DNA of 64,000 bases from Hygrocybe punicea. Its lineage: Eukaryota > Basidiomycota > Agaricomycetes > Agaricales > Hygrophoraceae. Below, one piece after another: positions 10,385 through 23,187 of the stretch (within the stretch, counting starts at the first letter, position 1; every line of letters starts with the position of its first letter). The translations under genes and the position numbers were made by a program. A model generated the notes under the pieces. That model was not told the origin of the DNA and made no database searches. It saw only the letters and a list, made by a program, of their open reading frames with translations. Where the stretch lies: the NCBI GenBank assembly GCA_963556145.1, contig OY744465.1:3906001-3970000 (forward strand), in the 5' to 3' direction.

Positions 10385-11957
10385 ATGGGTTCCGGGCAAA
10401 GTTCTCATGCTCATCTGCCTTTGCGCGCTCTCCACGTCCTGCGCGTGACCCCTTCGTCGCCAGCGTCACAGACGACTATTGAACCTTTCTTTGACTTTGT
10501 GGTCGGTTTCGAGGGAGAATCTCTGTCCCAGAACGGCGTTGACACAACCCAGCTGGAGAGGATTGTCGAAAATCATGAAGGAAGGACGTTGAATCTATTA
10601 GTGTGGAATAGCAAGAATCAAGAGACCAGAGGTATGATACTTTTGTGTTCAATATGTCGATTCGCTTGATAGCAGGCTGTTCTTAGTAGTGTCTGTGGTT
10701 CCTTCTCGAGCTTGGTCTATGCCTCATTCACAATTTACCAATATCCAAGACCCTACAGAGGTTCCCCAGCCGTCGTTACTGGGTTTGAGTATGAGGATGT
10801 GTGAACCAGGACTTGCCATGGACAATGTCTGGCACGTCATGGACGTCCTTGAGGGAAGTCCTGCTGAGAGTGCGGGACTCGTCCCATACGGTGACTGGAT
10901 AGTCGGCTGGTCGGGTGGTATTCTGAGTGCCGAAGGCGACTTCTATGCTCTCGTTGAAGCTGTGAGTTGATCGAGTTGACTTTCTAGTAAAGTCTTTGAT
11001 TTTTTCGAATTTTAGCACATCGACAAGCCGTTGAGAGTATATGTATATTCATACGACTTTGAGTTCGTTTCCTCCTTTTCAGACAAGTAGTCGGTTTCTC
11101 ATCATATCACTAGCACTCTGCGAGAAGTTGTTCTGGTGCCAAACCGTCATTGGGGTGGTGAAGGTCTCCTGGGTTGTGTATTTGGGTGCATTTATTTTGG
11201 GTACCTCGCGAGTTGAAGCTAAAGATTATTATCCAGGTTTGGTCTCTTGCATCGTATTCCTCCGCGTCCGTCGGACCAACAGCCAGGAGCAATTACCTCC
11301 CACCTCCATGAGAGTTTAGATGAATACGAAGAGCAGGAAATTTTTGTGCCAGCTGACCTGCCTCAACGGCCACACGATCCTACGAAGCTGGAATATTGGG
11401 ACCGGGAGACCTATTCAACACGCCCTGTGAATGAAGAGATAAATCACCAATATATTGGTCATGCACCACCCCCCGACGATGAAGTGGGACACGTGAATAA
11501 GGCGCACTCGAGGAGCCAACGAAACAGTTACGAAACGGATAAAACTCTCCCAGATCGCGAGAATGGATACAAGCATCACTTGGACGAGCGATCTTCATCC
11601 AATGAGATATCCGCATCTCAAAGTACGCCGCGCGGAACTTCAGATTTCACTGCCAATTCGATGCCAACGCCAACACGGTCGCATCATTTCGGCACGCTGA
11701 TGAATGGTGATTCGTCACCTCCATCCTGATATTCTTTCGCACTTAATAGTCTGCGATAAACCAAAGGTACCAGCACGGCGAGGTTGCTTTCACCGCGGGC
11801 GGGTACGCCAGTCGCATCGCCTCTTTCTCATTTCCCTGGGTTCAAAGATGTAAATTCTGATGAAAATGAAGACGACGGTGAAGAGTACGATGGAGAAACG
11901 AGTGTTACTGGCGCTAGTGATACTAATTCATTAGGTAGTCTCACCAGTGTCGAGTAA
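10385..11957 (+). CDS. GRASP-family Golgi reassembly/stacking protein
   Basis: Six exons (10385-10631, 10687-10961, 11016-11062, 11114-11185, 11237-11706, 11767-11957) give 433 residues in one frame. The start MGSGQSS keeps the Gly2 and Ser expected for N-myristoylation, which anchors GRASP proteins to Golgi membranes. Two PDZ-like domains follow: FFDFVVGFEGESL in the first, and LEGSPAESAGLVPYGDWIVG in the second. The block REVVLVPNRHWGGEGLLGC and LLHRIPPRP are GRASP signatures. The C-terminal tail is Ser/Pro-rich and acidic (DENEDDGEEYDGE) and ends LTSVE. In yeast the homologue Grh1 works in Golgi organisation and unconventional secretion. That role is taken from the family. It shares an intergenic region with the divergent PPR-like gene. 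Confidence 0.9.
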
Positions 11958-12295
11958 TGAGGGGCAGGTAATACTTGTCAGATTGCATGGAATTTGGAAA
12001 GCCGACCACTCTTGAACTCGGAGCACTTGACCTCAGATACACGGTTACAATTACATCAAAAATCAACCTACCTCGGGAAAATAGGCACAACCATCCTGAT
12101 GAATGTGATCATAGCAGACCTCATTCATCTGCTGATGGAGCCGGTGTTATAAAGCAGAAATACTCGTCGAGTTGTAATAAGCATTTAGCTGAAACATTAT
12201 GCAGAGTGAATTCCGCAAAATTTAAATGTCTATAAGACATCCACCGCCGTGGTTGATACAACTTGTAGATTGGACACAATTAAGGGCCAGACTGT
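11958..12295. other. intergenic between convergent genes
   Basis: 338 bp between the GRASP stop and the stop of the MATH-BTB gene on the other strand. It should hold both 3' untranslated regions. No additional gene or repeat is evident. Confidence 0.4.
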
Positions 12296-14519
12296 TCATT
12301 GAGAAGTTAATACACATCGTTGCGACTGGAAATTAGTTCTCAAACCTTCTTCGAACCCAGGATGCCGACCACTCCTAATTTGCTGCCATACGTTTTGCAT
12401 AGCATCCGAAGAGCGAATAGACGCCCAATTATCCAGGAAGAACTTGATTTGAACCTGAAACGAAACAGGCTTTAGTATTTGTAGAACGAAGAGCACTTAG
12501 TTCCACCTTCCGAATGTCATCGAAGGCCACCGAAAGAGGAGAGAAAACTTCATACGCAATATTGTCGACAGTAAGGGACCTGACAATGAACTTTGAACTT
12601 TTACTTGAGTCAGGCATGTAAGGAGCGATACAACAAGGTTACCTGAAATGCAATAGCTTTCAGCTCGAGAAGGTCTAGTCCTTTGGATTGAGTTGGTGAA
12701 TTCACGTTCATTACGTTTAGCACTGAACAGCACATACTGTCTGCTAGTCTATACACTGATTTCGCGGAACAGGGAGCTGGCCGGCCGGGATTGGTCTTTC
12801 GCCATTCTCTGATCCACTGTTTCCTACTACGTCTTGGAGCCATAACATCTCTTTTGGATTTCTTGTGAATAACCGGATCTTCTTCGAATGGCGTCGACTC
12901 CCGCGATACACTAGACGGTTGAGCTACGGTCGCGAAGAAAGATGAAGACAAAGGTGCGAACACAATTGTATCCGTGTAGATCTGCATGAAACAAGTCATG
13001 CAGAGCTCAATCCACATAGGAGAACACGCACGTAATACAAAACGGCCTGATAGGTAGAAAAGGCAACATCCCGGACAACTACCGTAAACCTTTCCTGAAC
13101 GAGCTTCGCCTCTATATCCCTTTCCGTATGATGGGGCAAGCATGAAGATCTGGTGATCGATTTTTGCTCCTCATCTAGGTCATTAATGCTTGGTTCGCCT
13201 GGAAAGAACGTGGCTCTAAACTTGTTCGAAGATTTAGATAACTGATTCTATTGTGGAGCTTACCAGACTCAGGCTCATCAGTATCGATAAGCATTTCATC
13301 CTCTGAATCGTCTGAATCGTCAAAGTCATCTGTGAGTAGCGTGGATTCACTATTATTCATCTCTGATTGGGAGAGGTGATTCCCAGTTGCAAGGCTCTGT
13401 CGCGAGGTAACTTCGGCGAACCCTGAGTTGAACACTGCATATCACTGTCAGCGTAATGGATTTCAAGGAATTTATTTATGAATAGTTCACTTGTCTCAAA
13501 GTATTCAGCTCTTTCCAACAATTTGCGAGAAGCCAATATTTTCCTAGAATTTGAGTCTGGACGACGCCTCGGCAAGATGAACTCCACGTCAGAATACGCT
13601 GGATCATCCAGAAGACCTCCAATAGTATCGAGAAGAGATTTCGGTACAGACCGAGAAGCGGCCTGAGAGATTGGAACAGTAGGGGCGGAAGTGATTGTAC
13701 AGATTATAATCAAGCAATCTGCATTTTTCACGACATCAGAGGAGAAATAAACTTTATCTCTCCGTGCAAACTGGTTCCTGTTGAACCATATTTTAGAGCA
13801 AAATAACTATGTAAGATAGACAAAACATACCATCCCCAGTTCGTTGCCTATTGCAGTTTCAGGACGACGACTTGAATCACAGATGAAATTTACACACTTT
13901 GTATGAGAATGTGTGGTTAGAAGCCTCTTTAGCAGTATGCAGAATTGATTTGTCGTGGCTAAAATGTGATTGATGAGTGTCTCAAAAACGGAGAATTCAG
14001 AGTATCGTTACTCAGGTTTACGCAGCTCAAAACTGAATTTATACACCCCATCTCGTACCCACCTGCAGTCGAAGTCAAATTATGTTGGAATTGGCCATTG
14101 GTAGACGCACTTGCCATCAGGCGCTCTTTCTCTTTCTTCCATGGTAGGCTGCAGATACTGACTCAGATCCTTGATCACATTCAGAGATTGTTTCTACGAA
14201 CCTCACCTGCCAGAAATAGTCCAATGCACTCTCCCTCTGTAGTGCCGCTTGCATAGAACAAAATCTGGAGCAGAAATGAGGATTGTCCTACTTGTAAAGA
14301 CGTTGGACTCACTTGCCAGCGACCTTCACCAAATTTCACAGACCTTGTCACTTTGGATTTTGACTGTCCATTGCTAATCCGATTCTTGGTCTGATCGAGT
14401 CGATGAGGATGGAAAATGATCAAGTACCTGGACTCAAAGAGATTCTTCACGTCGCGAAGCTGCCATTCAAAAATGGTCGTAGTACTCCGAGTTTCTAAAT
14501 ATTCACAACCGACGCTCAT
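12296..14519 (-). CDS. MATH-BTB domain protein (SPOP-like)
   Basis: A multi-exon gene, ATG at 14519 (MSVGCEYLE), stop at 12296-12298. The first exons hold a MATH domain: FEWQLRDVKNLFESR, then VKFGEGRWQ joined across an intron to ILFYASGTTEGE. The middle has a BTB/POZ domain: LLDDPAYSDVEFILP and then KILASRKLLERAEYFET. An acidic linker (DDFDDSDDSEDEML) and a basic stretch (KKSKRDVMAPRRSRKQW) follow. The C-terminal part (VDNIAYEVFSPLS, IKFFLDNWASIRSSD) looks like the family's helical tail. Such proteins usually present substrates to Cullin-3 ubiquitin ligases. That function is inferred from the domains. Some middle exon borders are unsure because weakly coding exons lie between MATH and BTB. 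Confidence 0.75.
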
Positions 14520-15029
14520 GGCAAGTTTGATGAATATTGGCACGTAATATGTAATGGGATTTATCTCCCTAATTTGCTGGCGACGGGATCTTTGAACTTG
14601 TCAATTCAATATTCAACGTTATTCAACCACAACCACATTCCACAACATCATCAATTCACAAAATATTGCCAGATACTCTATACTACAGGTTCACCTGCAC
14701 AGGCCAAGTTACTTAGTGTTTCAAGCTAAATTGGAATTGGTATATTGTGGGTCTGCAAAAACTTGCCAGTTCCAAATAATATGTAATTTGAATTATACTG
14801 AAAGTACAAATCCTGACTCTCTGCAGCATCGGAAAATCTTGGGAATTTACTTAGTCGTAGATGTCGGTGAGGTTACTACAGCCGTTTGCATTGAAGATTA
14901 AACACGCCGATTTTTTCTTTTGCCCTTTTGCAAAAATCCTAAGTCAAAAGTTATTGTTTTTAGGCTCCGCTAACTTGAGCTTTGCCTGAAATAGAAGTGT
15001 GTACTCTAAATCGCACTTCAGGTGAAAAT
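14520..15029. promoter_or_regulatory. divergent promoter region, MATH-BTB and SART3/Prp24-like genes
   Basis: 510 bp between opposing start codons. It is AT-rich, with CAAC-rich repeats at about 14620-14660 (CACAACATCATCAATTCACA). It must contain both promoters. No further gene is supported. Confidence 0.4.
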
Positions 15030-18000
15030 ATGGAGGAATCAGAGTCTCTCGATGCCTTGTCTAATCTACTCAACGAACTTGCCCAGAAACCATATGATGT
15101 TTCCTTGCACTCCAAGCACATACGACAATCTGCTGCTTTAGAAGGGTCTGACGTCGACGTCGCTCGGGAAATGTTTATCAGCTACTTTGCAGCCGGAGAA
15201 GAGACCTGGATTCCTCTAATTGACGCCAAGCAAAAATCGGAGAATTTGGAGTCGTTAGCTGGCCTAGAGGGTGTTCTAGCCTTGTTTGAACGTGCCGAGG
15301 GAGATTATCTATGTGCGTGCGGTCCGGAAGGTTCCAAGGAAAGATTTTCATTGAATGAATACTCACAGCCATGCCAATACTCCAGAAACATGTAGAGTTT
15401 CTTGTTTTGCGACACGCCCATTTTGCAAGCCAGGTCACCGAGCATGACGAGCTGGGAGAGTTGTTCTCAACAGATTGGACGCGTTCCGCCATTTCATCCG
15501 TTGTTGCCAAAGGCATTGGACATTTAACGCAGGTAGATGCAACGTCATACCTTACAAATGTGCTGTCCCTAATTCGTGGTTGCAGAGTCATTTGCTTTGG
15601 GATGCACAACGTAACTGGGAAATCGAGATGCTGGAAACGGCCACTGACGCTGAAAAGTATGGTCTTCTCGTACTGTTCCAAGTGTATTTTAACATGCTTT
15701 CGACTAGAGACTCGTTGGTAAACCACATTCAATCATTACATCTCCATCGTCTTCAACAACCGCATTCCAGTGAAGTATATTTCCCTGTTATCGGGGGTCT
15801 GTTCTGTCTCAACCTTCGGCATCCAGACCTTGATGAGACCTTCCAATCCTATTCTTCGTTCACAACAAACTACAAACCACCTCAACAATATGAATCCCTT
15901 CTAGTTGCGGCCTCCAAGCTTCGCTCACAAGCCATGAAGTCTTTCGGGCAGAGAGAGGCATTAGAGCTCTCATTGGTGTGTTCCGTTGTTTCGCTGGCTG
16001 ATCTTTACTCACAACTTGAAGACTCGGTCGGAGTTTGCTTTGGACGCGTATGCGCGGTACCTCGCAATTGAACGTCGAGCGAAGAATCCTGATATGTTTG
16101 TCATGAAGGCTCTCTACGAGCGTGCTATATCGGAAGCGGCAAAGCGGAGGTTTAACGGAGAAGCCGGTGCGGAGGAGATGCTTAGGTTGTTTTGGGTTGG
16201 ATACTGCGACACTCTGGTCTGTTCTCGTCCCCTTCTGATTTGGTTTTATCTATGATAAATATCGCTCATTACCAGAGGCTTTACGGGGAGGAACAAATGG
16301 AATTGGAGATATTCCACAAAGCTGTGAGGAGCATTCCTGCTTCGGGTGAATTGTGGGCACGTTATCTCAGATATTCGGTCAGTCTATATCTCTGCGATAA
16401 GCTTAAACCAATACTGCATCTTACATCGTGAATATTTCACCAGGAGCGTGTGGCGCAATCTGGGGATCCACTAGAAGATAGAGAGAGTGCTGCTGGTGAT
16501 ATTCCTTCGTCTTCCATACATGCGCATGTCTCAGTCGAACACAGATATCTTTCAAAAGGCTTTAGCAATAAATCTCATACAAACGGATGTGGAACAGATC
16601 ATTCCCCTCATCCTAGCCCGGGCCGGTTACGAGAAGAGGCAGATTGAATCAGGGAATTCAGGTCGAGTTCATGTACTACTTTGAAATGTTTTAGTTGATA
16701 ATAATCTTCCGTTCAGCAGATGAGGACGCATTCACGACCTTGATTGCAGTGCTGGAGGGTGGCATCGAGATGGTACATCGAGGTGACGAGCGCGGCAGTC
16801 ATTGATAATAAAATCTGAAAACTCCTACATTCCAGCCTCTCCAACTGGAGACCCCCGACTTCGACTTGAACAGTATCTCACAGAAATAGTATGCCACTCC
16901 TGAATATCACGGAGACACCACTTGATACTACTTTTTGGTCAGTATCTCCGCCTTGCCGACTTACCCGACAGCGCGATCACTGTATGGCGAAAAGCAGCAA
17001 AACATTACAAGACAAGTTACCTAGCTTGGACTTCTTACACAGATCTACTCATGTATATTGCTATGTTCTGATCCAATGGGGAAAACATCTGATTTCAGTT
17101 TCGCAGAAAACAGGATCAACACGATCAAGCCCGAACGGTATTCAAGGACTTGTGCATGAAGAATCTGGACTGGCCTGAGGCTATTTGGGAGGCATGGGTC
17201 TCGTTTGAGCATTTATATGGGTCTGTTAATGAAGTGGACGCTTGTCTGGATAAAATTGAGAAAGCACAATATCAAGTCAATGCAAGGCGGTTAAAGGTTT
17301 GTTTGTTTATATATCCTCTGGTGATTCTGGTAGTGAATCAATTCGTGTACGGCATAGGAATTGGAGAAAACTTCGTATCAAAACATGCAGTTCGCGGCGG
17401 ATTCTCAGGCGATCTCTACCGCTGAAGTTGTTCATGCAAATGAACCCGATTTCGCTAAGGACGTTGGACCACCCGACCGTACTTCGGAAGGTGGAACGAA
17501 ACGAAAAGCGGATGACAGACCCCTTGTCGAAATTCCCAAGAAAGCGAGGATTGGTGTGTTGGTATTTCCTGTTCTCATTCTTTAAAGCTCACGTTAATTG
17601 TTGAGAACAAAAACCTGCGCAGTTAAAGAGGTATTCGCCAGATTTGTTGATGGAAGTCCTCCAGTGCTGATAATGCACTCATGACAGAGACCGAGAAAAC
17701 TGCACTGTCTTTGTGGGGGACCTTCACTCTGGCGTAACCGAAGATGACCTGTCGAAGCTCTTCAAAGATGTAAGCGTCCATCTTTTTTGGAGCCACCGTC
17801 CTTATGTGAAACCGCAGTGCGGAAACATACGTGAGGTCAAGATCACTCAGTTGCCCAACACAATGGTGGCTACCGTGGAATTTTTTGAGCGAGTACGTTC
17901 CTGTCTCATCTGGAAACCTCCTCCATGCTCAGGTCCGGTTTGGATAGGAAAGTGTACCTGCCGCCCTGACCAAGGACAAGAAACGACTCTGTGGAAATGA

Positions 18001-19341
18001 GGTCGCTGTCCATCTGGCTTGGAAATCAACACTTTATGTTACCAACTTCCCAGAAAAAGCCGATGATGCCCTTATAAGGGACCTTTTTGGAGCGGTGAGT
18101 CAGTCAGAAGTGAAATCTAGCCAAATGACAATTATTTTTATCGCCAGTATGGTATAGTATTCGACATTCGTTGGCCCAGCAAAAAATTCAAGAATACGAG
18201 ACGGTTTTGTTACGTGCAATATACCTCTCCGGCAAGTCACTCTTCGCACGCTCTTTTATCCCCTAACTTCAGAATGTTACAGTCATCAGCAGAAAGAGCT
18301 CTCGAACTCCACGGCCGAGAGTTGGAAATAGGTCATCCCATGAACGTCTTCATCTCAAATCCTGAGCGAAAGAAGGAGCGTACGGATGTCGATGCAAACG
18401 AGAGAGAGGTATATGTTACTGGATTGAACAGGCTTACGTCTAAAGCCGACTTGGAAAATCTATTCAGAACCGTACGGACAGTTTCTTTTCTTTTCCATTA
18501 GAGATCTCATTGTGCTATCCTAGTACGGGGATTTGAAGGAGGTTAGGATGGCGGTTGACAAGGATGGAAGCTGCAAGGGATTTGCCTTCGTCGAATTTGA
18601 ACAAGAGGTTTGCCTACAACTCTCCTGTTCGCTGATCCTCTGACCCCGAACTCTCAGAGCGATGCTCATTCGGCGTTAGCTGCAAACAACTATGAACTGA
18701 AGAAGCGTCGAATTGGAGTGACAACGGCAGATAGTCGCGTGCGCGCGCGCAACCGGTGGGTTTCAGATCGTTGGCAGATCACGTCTCTCATTTTCTTTGT
18801 TCTCAGCAACACGACATCTGAATCTGGACTCAGTAGGCAAGCCGAAGCAAGAAGCAGGTCTGTTCGGGTTTGTAACCTTCCCAAAGCCACGCAAGAGGGA
18901 TTGCTTCAACAACACCTGGAAAAGCATACTCTCGTGAAGCGTGTGGAAGTATACTCAGACCTGAATGAAGCCACAGTTGAACTGGAGAGTACTGCTGTAA
19001 GCTAACCTTGGTCATGACAAAAGGCTCAATTACGATTATATAAATTCCAGGAGGCAGGAAAGTTCCTATTGCGTACAGAACCTATCACATTCGACGGCAA
19101 TATCCTGCGATTCACAGAAGAAGGTCAAAATAGGTCACGTCCTTCAGGCCCGGCAAATACATCGGGGACATTATTTGTGCCGCGTGCTGCAGTCTCAAGA
19201 CCGAGAGCAGGTTTGGGCCACCCAAGAAAGCCCAGAACATTGCCAAGTGGAAACTCTCAACAAGCTCACAATCACCCCGGACATCTTTCGTCTTCGGGGA
19301 AGAGACAAGACGACTTCCGGAAAATGTTAGGGGGAGAATGA
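15030..19341 (+). CDS. SART3/Prp24-like U4/U6 snRNP recycling factor
   Basis: A long spliced gene, ATG at 15030 (MEESESLDALSNLL), stop TGA at 19339. The N-terminal two thirds are half-a-TPR (HAT) helices, for example GVLALFERAEGDYL, FALDAYARYLAIERRAK and LWARYLRYSV. A basic segment (KRKADDR) follows, then RNA-recognition motifs: VFVGDLHSGVTEDDLSKLF; LYVTNFPEKADDALIRDLFG; VYVTGLNRLTSKADLENLF with KGFAFVEFEQE; and a weaker fourth, SVRVCNLPKATQEGLLQQHL. The C-terminus RQDDFRKMLGGE keeps the DDFRKM box that in Prp24 contacts the LSm ring. HAT plus RRM plus this tail is the SART3 layout. Yeast Prp24 lacks the HAT part. The protein should re-anneal U4 and U6 snRNA after splicing. It is divergent from the MATH-BTB gene. 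Confidence 0.88.
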
Positions 19342-19793
19342 CGTCATTAAATAGCAAACGACTTGCACATTGTACAGGCAAATGAGAATGGAACAAGGGA
19401 GGAAGTCATAGCAATCTGAGCCAGATAATACTAAGATAGGCTCAAATGACATGAGTCACCTGACAAATTGCCTTTTTTGAACACTTAACCGGTCCGGCTA
19501 ACAACCCATATATGGGTTAGAGCCGAGCCGGGCCGAGCCGTGACAACGATATGGCTTTCTATACTACCGTATACCAGCTACGAGTCTGGATTCACTATGC
19601 TAGATCTGGTTAGCTAAGCTACATGAGCCCTAGTTGTGGCTACTTCGTCTCTCCCTGGTCAAATTACGGATGTGCGTGAAAGTTCAGTCAGAAATCACAT
19701 GTCCATTCGGAAGCCCGGAATCATACTCCTCAAAATGTAGTTAGCGCTCCCACTGCCATCGATTTACTACCACCAAACTTCCTTCCAACCCCA
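19342..19793. promoter_or_regulatory. isocitrate lyase upstream region with palindrome
   Basis: 452 bp upstream of the isocitrate lyase start. It carries a perfect 16-bp palindrome AACCCATATATGGGTT (19503-19518) within a longer imperfect one, followed at once by GAGCCGAGCCGGGCCGAGCCG (19520-19540). The palindrome could be a regulatory site, or the end of a small inserted element. The sequence alone does not decide. Confidence 0.45.
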
Positions 19794-21686
19794 ATGGCCA
19801 ACGAACGAGCCGTTTTCATGGCTGAAGTCGCCCATGTAGAGCAGTGGTGGAAGGTTAGCGCACCCCCTATGTTATGTTATGTTATGTTCCTTACTAATTC
19901 CTTGCTTAGAGTCCACGTTTTGCCCGAGTAAAACGTCCGTACACCGCAGCACAAGTCGTCGCGAAGCGTGGTACTATTCCCATCCAGTATCCGTCTAATG
20001 CACAGGCGAAGAAGCTCTGGGGCCTTTTCAGCGAGCACGCCAAACGAGGCACCCCCTCTCATACCTATGGCGCGTGAGTGCCGAAATATGCAATCATGGT
20101 CGGTCAATTCGAGCCAAAGCTGATCGGATTGTCCAGGCTCGACCCTGTGCAGGTCACACAGATGGCTAAGTACCTCGAGACCGTCTATGTCTCGGGATGG
20201 CAGTCATCTAGTACCGCTTCCAGCACGAACGAACCTGGTCCGGATCTCGCCGGTTAGCCCACTGTTATTCGTAAAACAAAACCAATTCATAGCTCTTGTA
20301 ACAGATTATCCTTCCAACACTGTGCCAAACAAGGTTGAGCATTTATTCATGGCACAGCTCTTCCATGACCGCAAGCAGCGTGAGGCTCGTTCCAGGATGT
20401 GCCAAGAGGAGCTCGACAAAACACCGTTCGTCGACTACTTGCGCCCCGTGATCGCTGACGCAGACACCGGTCATGGTGGTCTCACCGCTATTGTCAAGCT
20501 GGCCAAGATGTTTGTCGAGAAAGGAGCCGCAGGGATCCATATCGAAGATCAAGCGCCGGGCACCAAAAAGTGTGGTCACATGGCTGGAAAAGTTCTTGTC
20601 CCTATACAAGAGCATATCAATCGTCTCGTAGCGATCCGACTCCAATTCGATATCATGGGCGTGGAGAATCTCGCAATCGCCCGAACTGATTCAGAGGCGG
20701 CCACCCTGATCACCTCCAACATCGATGATCGCGACCATCCTTTCATCCTCGGTGCAACGAATGCCTCGTTGCCCCTGGCTTCGGTCATGACGGAAGCCGA
20801 AGCCGCAGGCAAGTCAGGCGATCAGCTCCAAGTGATTGAAGATCAATGGCTGGCCGCCGCGAATTTGCAGCTCTTCTCCACCACCCTTGCCCAAGCTCTG
20901 AGTAGGGAGGGTGCTTCTCGTTCGGCGTTGGACAAGTTTGTGATCCGGGTCGCTCGCGTGTCTTATCCTCAAGCTGTTGATATCGCCAAGAAGGAGTTTG
21001 GCCTCAAGAACGTTCCATACTGGAACTGGGATACTCCCCGAACCCGAGAGGGATACTATCGTTACCAAGGTGGCACTGAGTGTGCTATCAACCGTGCCGT
21101 TGCATTCGCGCCGTACGCTGATTTATTGTGGATGGAGACAAAGAAGCCTATCCTAGCTCAAGCGAAGGAATTTTCTGCGGGAGTTCATGCCGTACATCCT
21201 GGACAATGGTTGGCGTATAACTTGAGCCCTTCGTTCAACTGGGATGCTGCTGGTTTGGGGGAAAAGGATATGGAGGCCTATGTTTGGGAATTGGGAAAAC
21301 TTGGATTCGTTTGGCAATTCATTACTGTAAATTTTTTCTTTTATGTTATCATCGCACTGACTCGACGAAATCCCCCAGCTTGGAGGCTTGCACTCGAACG
21401 CCTACATTTCTGATCTCTTCGCACAAGAGTTTGCGAAGACAGGTATGAAGGCCTACGTAGAAATCGTGCAACGCAGAGAACGAGAACTCGGGACTGATGT
21501 CCTCACCCACCAAAAAGTAAGCTCATTTTATTCTACGGCTATAGAAAAGTGGCTCATGATTCTTAGTGGAGCGGAGCGGAATACGCGGATAACATTATCA
21601 AGACAATAACTGGCGGTGTGTCGTCGACGGCTGCTATGGGCGCAGGTGTCACCGAGTCCCAGTTCTCGGCAAAGTCAAAGATGTGA
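19794..21686 (+). CDS. icl1: isocitrate lyase
   Basis: Six exons (19794-19853, 19910-20073, 20137-20252, 20305-21326, 21379-21516, 21567-21686) sum to 1620 nt, 539 residues, the usual length for the eukaryotic enzyme. It cleaves isocitrate to succinate and glyoxylate, the first step of the glyoxylate bypass, needed for growth on acetate or fatty acids. The active-site motif KKCGHMAGK with the catalytic Cys is intact. [25 protein letters not shown] and the NLSPSFNWD block are all family landmarks. The protein ends AKSKM; the final SKM resembles a peroxisomal PTS1 signal. Intron 1 has a short (ATGTT)n tract. The start [20 protein letters not shown] gives the expected N-terminus. The next gene begins only about 156 bp after its stop. 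Confidence 0.95.
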
Positions 21687-21842
21687 ATGTACCAAAGATG
21701 ACTGTGACCTTGTAAAATCATACAAAAATCCGAGTATGAGCGCTATATGAGCTCGGATACAGTGATATAAATTTTTTGGAATTTGTCGAACGCGGGAATC
21801 TGCAATAATTTCCCCTCTTGAACTTGTCCACTATATTATTTA

Positions 21843-23119
21843 ATGGATTCAACGGAACGAATTCGAGCCGCCTCTTACTTTCTTCTACAATCGCCGCCAG
21901 GAGAAATCAACGATGTCCTTAACGGTCCGTCTGCCACCCTTGTCTACGCAGCCTTTTCACAGAAATCGGGTTTCATCTCGCAAGTGTAGATGTTCGCAAC
22001 ATAATCTCGGACGATGACAGACTTCAAGAAGGCGTTCTTCCAGCTCTCAAGGAATACAACATTGCGCAGTTCATGACTGTTGATGTTCCTGGAACTCAAC
22101 ATCAGGTACCCTCTGCTCTAGCTCAGCTGAGTTTCGCTCACATCAAGCATGTCGCCTTCATCAGTCAATCGTAAGCGAGGCTGCGAAGCTGCCCACGTCA
22201 GAAGGAGACCAAGAGAGATTCTTGGATCCTCGCTCAAAGACGAGCTTTGTATTCGACCATATGACCCTCGTGAGCATGTTTCTTATTTTTCACCGGTCTT
22301 ATAATTTATTTCTTCGGGACACAGGAGGCTTCTGACTGTGAGCCGGTGGGACATGATGCAGAATCTGAACCATTCCGGTGAGTCGAGCAATTTGAATGGC
22401 GGTTCATCTATCAACCAACGGCAAGTAGGGGGGCATTGCAGTCATCTACACTCGCATATCTGTCTTCCCATTTCCACGATGGCGTTGCTTCGGTATTCTC
22501 GTACGAGGGTCATTCTAAACAGTTTATTATCCAGATCGTGGCTAACAAATACAACCCTTCAAATTTCTGGTGTGTGACATGCAATGCACATTTTGTTCCG
22601 ATCTCTGACGTTACTGCGTCAAAAAGGGCGGGGAGATGGCGTTCAGAATACTCGATTGATCTTGACGAACATGTACTGCATGGCAAGATCCTCGTGAATG
22701 TACATTATTACGAGCAAGGAAACGTTCGTCCTCTAGATATCATCCACCACTGGATGAATCGATAAAGAAGCTCATATTGTTAGGTGCAATTGGAAACGAC
22801 TCACGCCATTTCGATAACATTATCCTCAGCCATCGTAGCTGCATCACCCACCGCCGCTTCGTCCAAGATTCTTGCTCTTATTGAGGACGAGGAAAGGAAA
22901 TACCAGACATCCCTTAATGATACATATCACGAGATGGGGGAGAAAACTTTCAAGGGACTGAGACGTGCCCTGCCTTTGACACGGCAGAAACTAGACTGGG
23001 ATAAAGTGAGAAAACCACTGTCCTCGAAGCGGTTTACTACATTCATTTCACCTTAGGTTCTCGGATACAAGCTGGGAGCAGAACTGTCAGCAAGTAAAGG
23101 TGTTTTTGGTAATTCTTAA
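21843..23119 (+). CDS. cap1: F-actin-capping protein subunit alpha
   Basis: A spliced gene, ATG at 21843 (MDSTERIRAASYFLLQSPPG), stop at 23117-23119. The first exon's SYFLLQSPPGEINDVLN is the classic N-terminus of CapZ alpha. Later exons give DVRNIISDDDRLQEG, RSKTSFVFDHMTL, SSHFHDGVASVFSYE, NFWSGRWRSEY and KILVNVHYYEQGN, in family order, and the gene ends LGYKLGAELSASKG. With the beta subunit it caps barbed ends of actin filaments at cortical patches. Length, about 280 residues, fits the family. It lies about 156 bp after isocitrate lyase and 68 bp before the next gene on the same strand. Confidence 0.88.
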
Positions 23120-23187
23120 GATTGGACGATGTATAAAACTAAGGCTCGATTTTACTAACCTTAACCCCATTCGCTGTCTTGTTCTCG

